Positions 60,064 through 64,000 of a stretch of 64,000 bases of DNA are shown here, piece by piece; position 1 is the stretch's first letter; the number at the start of each line of letters is the position of its first letter. Made by a program: the position numbers and the translations under genes. The notes beneath the pieces are model-generated. The model was not told where the DNA came from and ran no database searches. It worked only from the letters and a program-made list of their open reading frames with translations. Origin of the DNA: Leptodontidium sp. MPI-SDFR-AT-0119 (Eukaryota > Ascomycota > Leotiomycetes > Helotiales > Leptodontidiaceae); the NCBI GenBank assembly GCA_020726505.1, contig JAHLEZ010000024.1, positions 620,001-684,000 on the forward strand. The letters are read 5' to 3'.

Positions 60064-60993
60064 CTACCTGAAGATTTCGGGATACCGGTCTTTCTGAAAT
60101 GCGATATCCTCAGGACTCCAAATACCAGTCGTATCTTCCACCCAGTCTACCGCCTTCTCAAGATCCCTTAAACCCAGCTCCATTCCCTCCACACAACCTG
60201 GCACCTTCAATTGAAAGGCATCGAAAGGAAGTGGGCCAGCGTTAATCCTTTCCATGAAAGACTTCATCCGAGGGGCAAACCATCTCCCAAACCAACTGAC
60301 ATGTTCATCCCACTCCTCATCCCTGTCTGCCACTCGCCGCCTTAGAACAACATACACAGTCTCTACACCCTGTACTATCCTCCGCCTTGGAATCCGATAC
60401 CACCTCCCAAACATTGTCAAATTAATTGCGACGCTGCGAATGCCGCTGACGGCGATGTTCAGTCGATTCCAATGGTAATCCGTCCACAGGTATGCAATTT
60501 TATTGGCATCCCAATCGTCGTCACCAATTCCGCCTTCTGTGCTAGGCAGTCGTTTCATATGAACGATATCCACAACAGGATTCCAGTATATGTGTTTGAT
60601 GCGCCCGGCAGAAATTCGGTCTTCGTGACGACAGCGAGTCCTTCTGTGTTTTTCGAACAGGGCCGTGTCGTAATGTCCATTTACAGCGCAGGGCCAGATT
60701 GTAAGAGTTTTCGCTTTTCTGATAGAGACATCGAAGCCGAGAGTGTACTTTGAGAGGCATACAGCTCGGGACTCGGCGCAGACGTGGAAGAGGCTTGGAA
60801 TAGGGCGAAGTGTGACAAATACGTGGATTTCGTCCCTGCAGGGACCCCAAGATCCATCTTTGTTTCTGGAACAACTAAATCTGCTGTTGTTGAATGTGAT
60901 AATAGTCGGATCTGAGACGGCGAAGTAGTAGATCTTGAGACGAATCTCAGCCGGTAAATTGGGGAAGAGAGGGAAAGATTGAGAATCCATCAT
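60064..60993 (-). CDS. 2EXR domain protein
   Basis: Intronless, 309 aa from the ATG at 60993 (the open frame extends 25 codons further up, but MDSQSFPLF is the usual family opening). First ExR block: FPLFPNLPAEIRLKIYYFAV. Second: SLFHVCAESRAVCLSKYTLGFDV. Then come YWNPVVDIVHM, IAYLWTDYHWNRLNIAVSGIRSVAINL, ETVYVVLRRRVADRDEEWDEHVSWFGRW and a C-terminal FQLKVPGCVEGMELGLRDLEKAVDWVEDTTG. No enzymatic motif is visible; the family is fungal, expanded in many genomes and of unknown function. This copy is intact and serves as the local reference for reading the broken neighbours. Confidence 0.85.
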   Translation of the reverse strand: MMDSQSFPLFPNLPAEIRLKIYYFAVSDPTIITFNNSRFSCSRNKDGSWGPCRDEIHVFVTLRPIPSLFHVCAESRAVCLSKYTLGFDVSIRKAKTLTIWPCAVNGHYDTALFEKHRRTRCRHEDRISAGRIKHIYWNPVVDIVHMKRLPSTEGGIGDDDWDANKIAYLWTDYHWNRLNIAVSGIRSVAINLTMFGRWYRIPRRRIVQGVETVYVVLRRRVADRDEEWDEHVSWFGRWFAPRMKSFMERINAGPLPFDAFQLKVPGCVEGMELGLRDLEKAVDWVEDTTGIWSPEDIAFQKDRYPEIFR

Positions 60994-61403
60994 TTTCAGA
61001 GTGGACTGGAGTCTCGATACTTGGTGGCACGGGAATAAGGTGGGAGGACGACAGCAACTATGGCACATTGAATTGGTGTGATTGTTGCCTGAGAGTATCG
61101 ACTACCAGTCAAAGTAACCCGGGATGTATGCTAGCAGCAAAGGCCGATGGATTGGGATCCAGATGTTTTCGACATATGAATGTGAAGTTGGAATAAACTT
61201 GGTGGGGATGGCTGGCTGGGCTTGACGCCTGCCGAGAAGTTCTCGCAGGGGTGTTGCGGCGTCGAAGCGGCCATGACTATTTTCATTGAACTCAGTACTA
61301 CTGAAAATCGTAGTTCCTGGGCACATTCGAGGGTTGAAAATTGATTCAACTAAGCCTCCTACAGGCCTGTGTTGAACATAGAAGTAACGCGCTGGGCTTT
61401 TCC
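60994..61403. other. Intergenic stretch
   Basis: Upstream region of the 2EXR gene at 60064-60993. A minus-strand frame (61407-61102) lies directly beyond the ancestral stop codon of the neighbouring 2EXR gene, but shows no family likeness. Confidence 0.4.
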
Positions 61404-61415
61404 TCAAGCCCAGCG
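61390..61415. other. Perfect 10-bp inverted repeat at a stop codon
   Basis: CGCTGGGCTT and AAGCCCAGCG separated by TTCCTC. It overlaps the ancestral stop codon of the 2EXR gene (61404-61406). It could form a stable stem in the transcript. Confidence 0.75.
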
Positions 61416-62324
61416 TTCTCGTTGCTGGAACTTGTAATTTCCATTCTCATCTTTGACCCAAGGTATAGCCTCAGAGATGTCATGCCAGCTCAGTTCCTTG
61501 CCTCTTTTGCATCCAACTAGCTTCAGCTGGAGCTTCTCCAGGTCAAGTGTTGCAGCGTTTGCGTGTCCGAGCTCACGATCATGTTATGCCCGAGCCTACT
61601 AGAGTACCGTGCCCATCCACTCGCTATACCAATTCACTTGCCCTTCCCAGAATTCGTCATTATCACTTGGTCTTCTTTCCAGGACGAAGTACACAACTTC
61701 TGGGTTTGGCGTATGCCCAATGTTTGAAAGTTCAAGCCAATCGCGAAACATGTAAAATGGGATAGCCACATTTTTGGCGTTCTTCATCACGAGGGAGAGA
61801 TTTTCGGGGTGGCAGATCCACAAGTACGCCATGTTTTCAGAATTCCACAGTGTAGCTCCCACATCCATCTCAGCATGTCGCTGCCAGACGACGACATCAA
61901 GTGAGGGGTTCCAGTACATCTCCTTGTTCTGCAGCATGACACTTTGTTCGTGTACACTGGGGGTCTTGTCTGTTCGTTCTAGCTCTTCAAAATGTCCTTG
62001 CGATCGAAATTCGGGGATGTTTCCCATGTCCACCTCGAGGGTGACGGGGAATCCACGAGTGTATTGCCGTAAAGTAAGATATCGAGATTCACGACATACG
62101 TGTAAGCGGCTGGGCACAGTTTGAGGCGGAATAAATATATGATCATAGTGGTGGCTACAATCATGAAGCGTAGAGTCGGCAGGTTGCCTCTCCTCCGCAG
62201 AGGTTGTGAAGACGCAGAACTTGAGTCGGATAATGGAAGGAGAATGATAATCCGCCAACTGCCATATCTTGATACGGATTTCAGTGGGCAGCTTTAGAAA
62301 TGGGAAGAAAGTTTGAGCAGACAT
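61404..62324 (-). pseudogene. 2EXR domain gene with three clustered nonsense codons
   Basis: From ATG 62324 the frame runs FFPFLKLPTEIRIKIWQLAD, SRLHVCRESRYLTLRQYTRGF, YWNPSLDVVVW, MAYLWICHPENLSLVM and EVVYFVLERR to EWMGTVL and stops at TAG (61599-61601), 241 codons. In the same frame, past TAG, TAG and TAA (61599, 61596, 61584), coding similarity resumes with LEKLQLKLVGCKRGKELSWHDISEAIPWVKDENG to a stop at 61404-61406. That segment aligns with the C terminus of the intact 2EXR gene next door (FQLKVPGC.EGMELGLRDLEKAVDWVEDTTG). All three stops are explained by CAG/CAA to TAG/TAA. A 36-base intron is the alternative but would be shorter than any other here. The truncated product may still be made; its value is unknown. 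Confidence 0.75.
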
Positions 62325-62837
62325 CGAGGATTTTGAACTTTGGAAATTTTGGTCTGTGAGACGGAAGAGGAAGAGGATGTTGAGATTAGACTTGACGTCA
62401 AGGATGAAGTTGGTGTTGATGTATAAATGGGGCATGATATCATTGGCTCGGCTGGCAGGCGCTAAGATCACCCAACCTACCTGACTCCAATTCCAACATC
62501 TCTCCCCCTTCAAACTCTCGCGTTCTCATCTCGACATCTACATACTCCTAACTCAGCGAAGAGTCATATTGTCAGTGTCCTACGTCGGGACGAACTTGAT
62601 GTGAATCACAGACAGCGCTTGAGCTTCAGAACCGTGCTCCTCTTGACTCTCGAAGCACGCTCAACCGCTGTTCGCATCAACAGTATCGCTGCCTGATCGC
62701 AGTACATCAGCCAATATAAGGACAGTAAGTCTGAGCCGAAATTAATATTAAAAAAACAATCTTAATGTACCCATTCGCTGATAGCAGTGTCAGACGGAAG
62801 GACACACAGCCAACATCCGCACTTCTGAATCTCGAAA
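62325..62837. other. Shared upstream region of two divergent 2EXR genes
   Basis: 513 bases between two 2EXR start codons facing away from each other. No TATA box I would defend. It may drive both genes. Confidence 0.5.
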
Positions 62838-63737
62838 ATGAACGACCATTCAACATTCCATCCATTCCCAAGGCTCCCGACCGAGCTCAGACTCAAAATA
62901 TGGCATCTAGCTCAATCCGAGCGCGAAATCATTCCAATCGAATGCACTTCTTTTGCCGGAGAACCCCGTAACGCAGCAAAGGCCTGCAGCAGGAAACGGC
63001 ACCTCGTTGTTCCAGCCAGGGCTGTGCCAAGTCTCTTCCACGTATGTCTCGAAAGCCGGGAGATATGTTTACCTAAATACATTCGCGGCTTCAAGATTGG
63101 GGGTAGAGAGAGAAACAAAGTCATGCAATGCAGCCACCAGCGTATGGTCACCAGAGCCGTCCAGGGAGAGATGAAAGTTACGACGAAGCGGGACATGTAT
63201 TGGCGGCCAACCATTGACGTCTTGCTCGTAACACGTGGATTCACTCATGGTGCAACTTCCCTTAAGAAGGTTCTTAGCGCATCCTCTGTCTTGTTTGTGT
63301 ACGGGGCACCATGTGGTGGACTGCAGGCTTATGGAGCGCAGCATGTCGTTATGCCGCTGGAATGGTTCCACTGCTCGCAATGGGACCCGAGTCTTTGCGA
63401 ATATACGTGGGGAATGACAACGGTGTACGTCATTCTGAAGCAGAAGGAGGAGGATATGGCTAAGGATTGGGAATCACACCTGGCCTGGTTTGGCAGGTGG
63501 TGGCTAAGGGTTTCGGCTGCTTGGAGGGAAATTGTGGGGAAAGATGCGCCGTTGGAGGAGAGGGTGCCATTTCTTCCCAAAGCCGTGGGGCTGTTGCAGG
63601 GTGAAACATTGCAGAACTCTCATTTGGATGCGGCGAGAGAATGCGTTCTAGTTGAAGCTGCGTATGACGGAGAGGTCGAAGATGATGATGATCGGTTTCT
63701 TAAGCGTAGGTATGGCAGTCATCTCTGGGCTTATTGA
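62838..63737 (+). CDS. 2EXR domain protein
   Basis: Intronless, 299 aa. It opens with STFHPFPRLPTELRLKIWHLAQ (first ExR), then PSLFHVCLESREICLPKYIRGFKI (second ExR), then MYWRPTIDVLLV, TTVYVILKQKEEDMAKDWESHLAWFGRWW. The C-terminal third is less conserved and ends with an acidic patch (EVEDDDDRFLKRR). It is closest in layout to the copy at 60064, with a different ending. Intact; frame complete from ATG to TGA. Function of the family is unknown. It is divergently paired with the decaying copy at 61404-62324. Confidence 0.85.
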   Translation: MNDHSTFHPFPRLPTELRLKIWHLAQSEREIIPIECTSFAGEPRNAAKACSRKRHLVVPARAVPSLFHVCLESREICLPKYIRGFKIGGRERNKVMQCSHQRMVTRAVQGEMKVTTKRDMYWRPTIDVLLVTRGFTHGATSLKKVLSASSVLFVYGAPCGGLQAYGAQHVVMPLEWFHCSQWDPSLCEYTWGMTTVYVILKQKEEDMAKDWESHLAWFGRWWLRVSAAWREIVGKDAPLEERVPFLPKAVGLLQGETLQNSHLDAARECVLVEAAYDGEVEDDDDRFLKRRYGSHLWAY

Positions 63738-63797
63738 ATGAGATCGAAGATTTTTTAATTGTCTACCTACACAATTAACAATAAACTAACTCCCTGT

Positions 63798-63965
63798 TCA
63801 TTGCAACTGCCGTAGAAGGGAAATGGCCGGACCACACTCCCTGTCGTCGCCATCATGCGCGGGGGTTGGTAGCTTGAAGTTCCAGAACACATCAGGCAAA
63901 CCAGCATTTTCATCCTTGACAACCTGGATTTTGTGTCCTTTCGCTCCCAGCGCCTCTAGATAGCA
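63798..63965 (-). CDS. Last exon of an unidentified gene
   Basis: Fifty-five codons and a TGA stop follow a good acceptor (TTCTAG at 63966-63971, with a TCTGAT branch just before). The translation YLEALGAKGHKIQVVKDENAG, PDVFWNFKLPTPAHDGDDREC reads like real protein, and the frame is open with mixed codon use. It ends 60 bases from the convergent 2EXR gene. The remainder lies beyond the window, and the family is not recognised. Confidence 0.45.
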   Translation of the reverse strand, partial: CYLEALGAKGHKIQVVKDENAGLPDVFWNFKLPTPAHDGDDRECGPAISLLRQLQ

Positions 63966-64000
63966 CTAGAATATCAGAGATCCACGAGACCGAGCAATAT

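Overview
The window looks like nuclear DNA of a filamentous ascomycete (Pezizomycotina). Genes carry short introns of 47-122 bases with GT-AG ends and CTAAC/CTGAC-type branch points. The gene content is typical of that group: an APSES/KilA-N cell-cycle factor, a CFEM protein, an S1/P1 nuclease, an RTA1 protein and several 2EXR proteins. Leotiomycetes is my guess from the general flavour of the proteins, not something the sequence proves. No tRNA or rRNA gene was recognised.

Layout. 1-12 kb: the 3' end of an MscS-type channel gene, a 2EXR protein, a secreted GH43 enzyme, a 41-codon gene with its own TATA box, the small GTPase Arf6 and the SAGA subunit Sgf29. 12.0-15.35 kb: a complete pogo/Fot-like DNA transposon with TA target duplication, about 100-bp terminal inverted repeats (each with an internal hairpin and a 17-base tandem duplication) and a transposase gene killed by five stop codons. 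15.4-17.4 kb: an APC-family permease. 17.4-27.2 kb is gene-poor; it holds a degraded flavin oxidoreductase, a Ser/Thr-rich tail fragment and a CFEM protein. 27.2-40 kb: an acyltransferase-3 membrane protein, Arp2, an Asp/Glu racemase-family enzyme, an SDR, complex I subunit NDUFB7, a broken DUF3632-like gene and an S1/P1 nuclease.

41.5-51.5 kb reads like accessory metabolism: a large sterol-glucosyltransferase-like UGT, a FAD monooxygenase (each with one single-base frame break), an RTA1 membrane protein and an AYR1-like SDR. 52-64 kb: a membrane-anchored M24 peptidase and the Mbp1-like cell-cycle regulator lie among four 2EXR genes or relics, and the window ends in the last exon of an unidentified minus-strand gene.

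Two themes recur. First, 2EXR genes are unusually dense (five loci in 64 kb, two of them visibly broken). Second, several genes carry C-to-T type nonsense mutations (CAG/CAA to TAG/TAA), as expected from repeat-induced point mutation. They occur in the transposase, in one 2EXR gene and perhaps in the flavin oxidoreductase relic. The conserved housekeeping genes (arf6, sgf29, arp2, NDUFB7, mbp1) are intact, so the decay is selective. Exon coordinates are my manual splice calls from frame continuity and family similarity; they have not been checked against transcripts.
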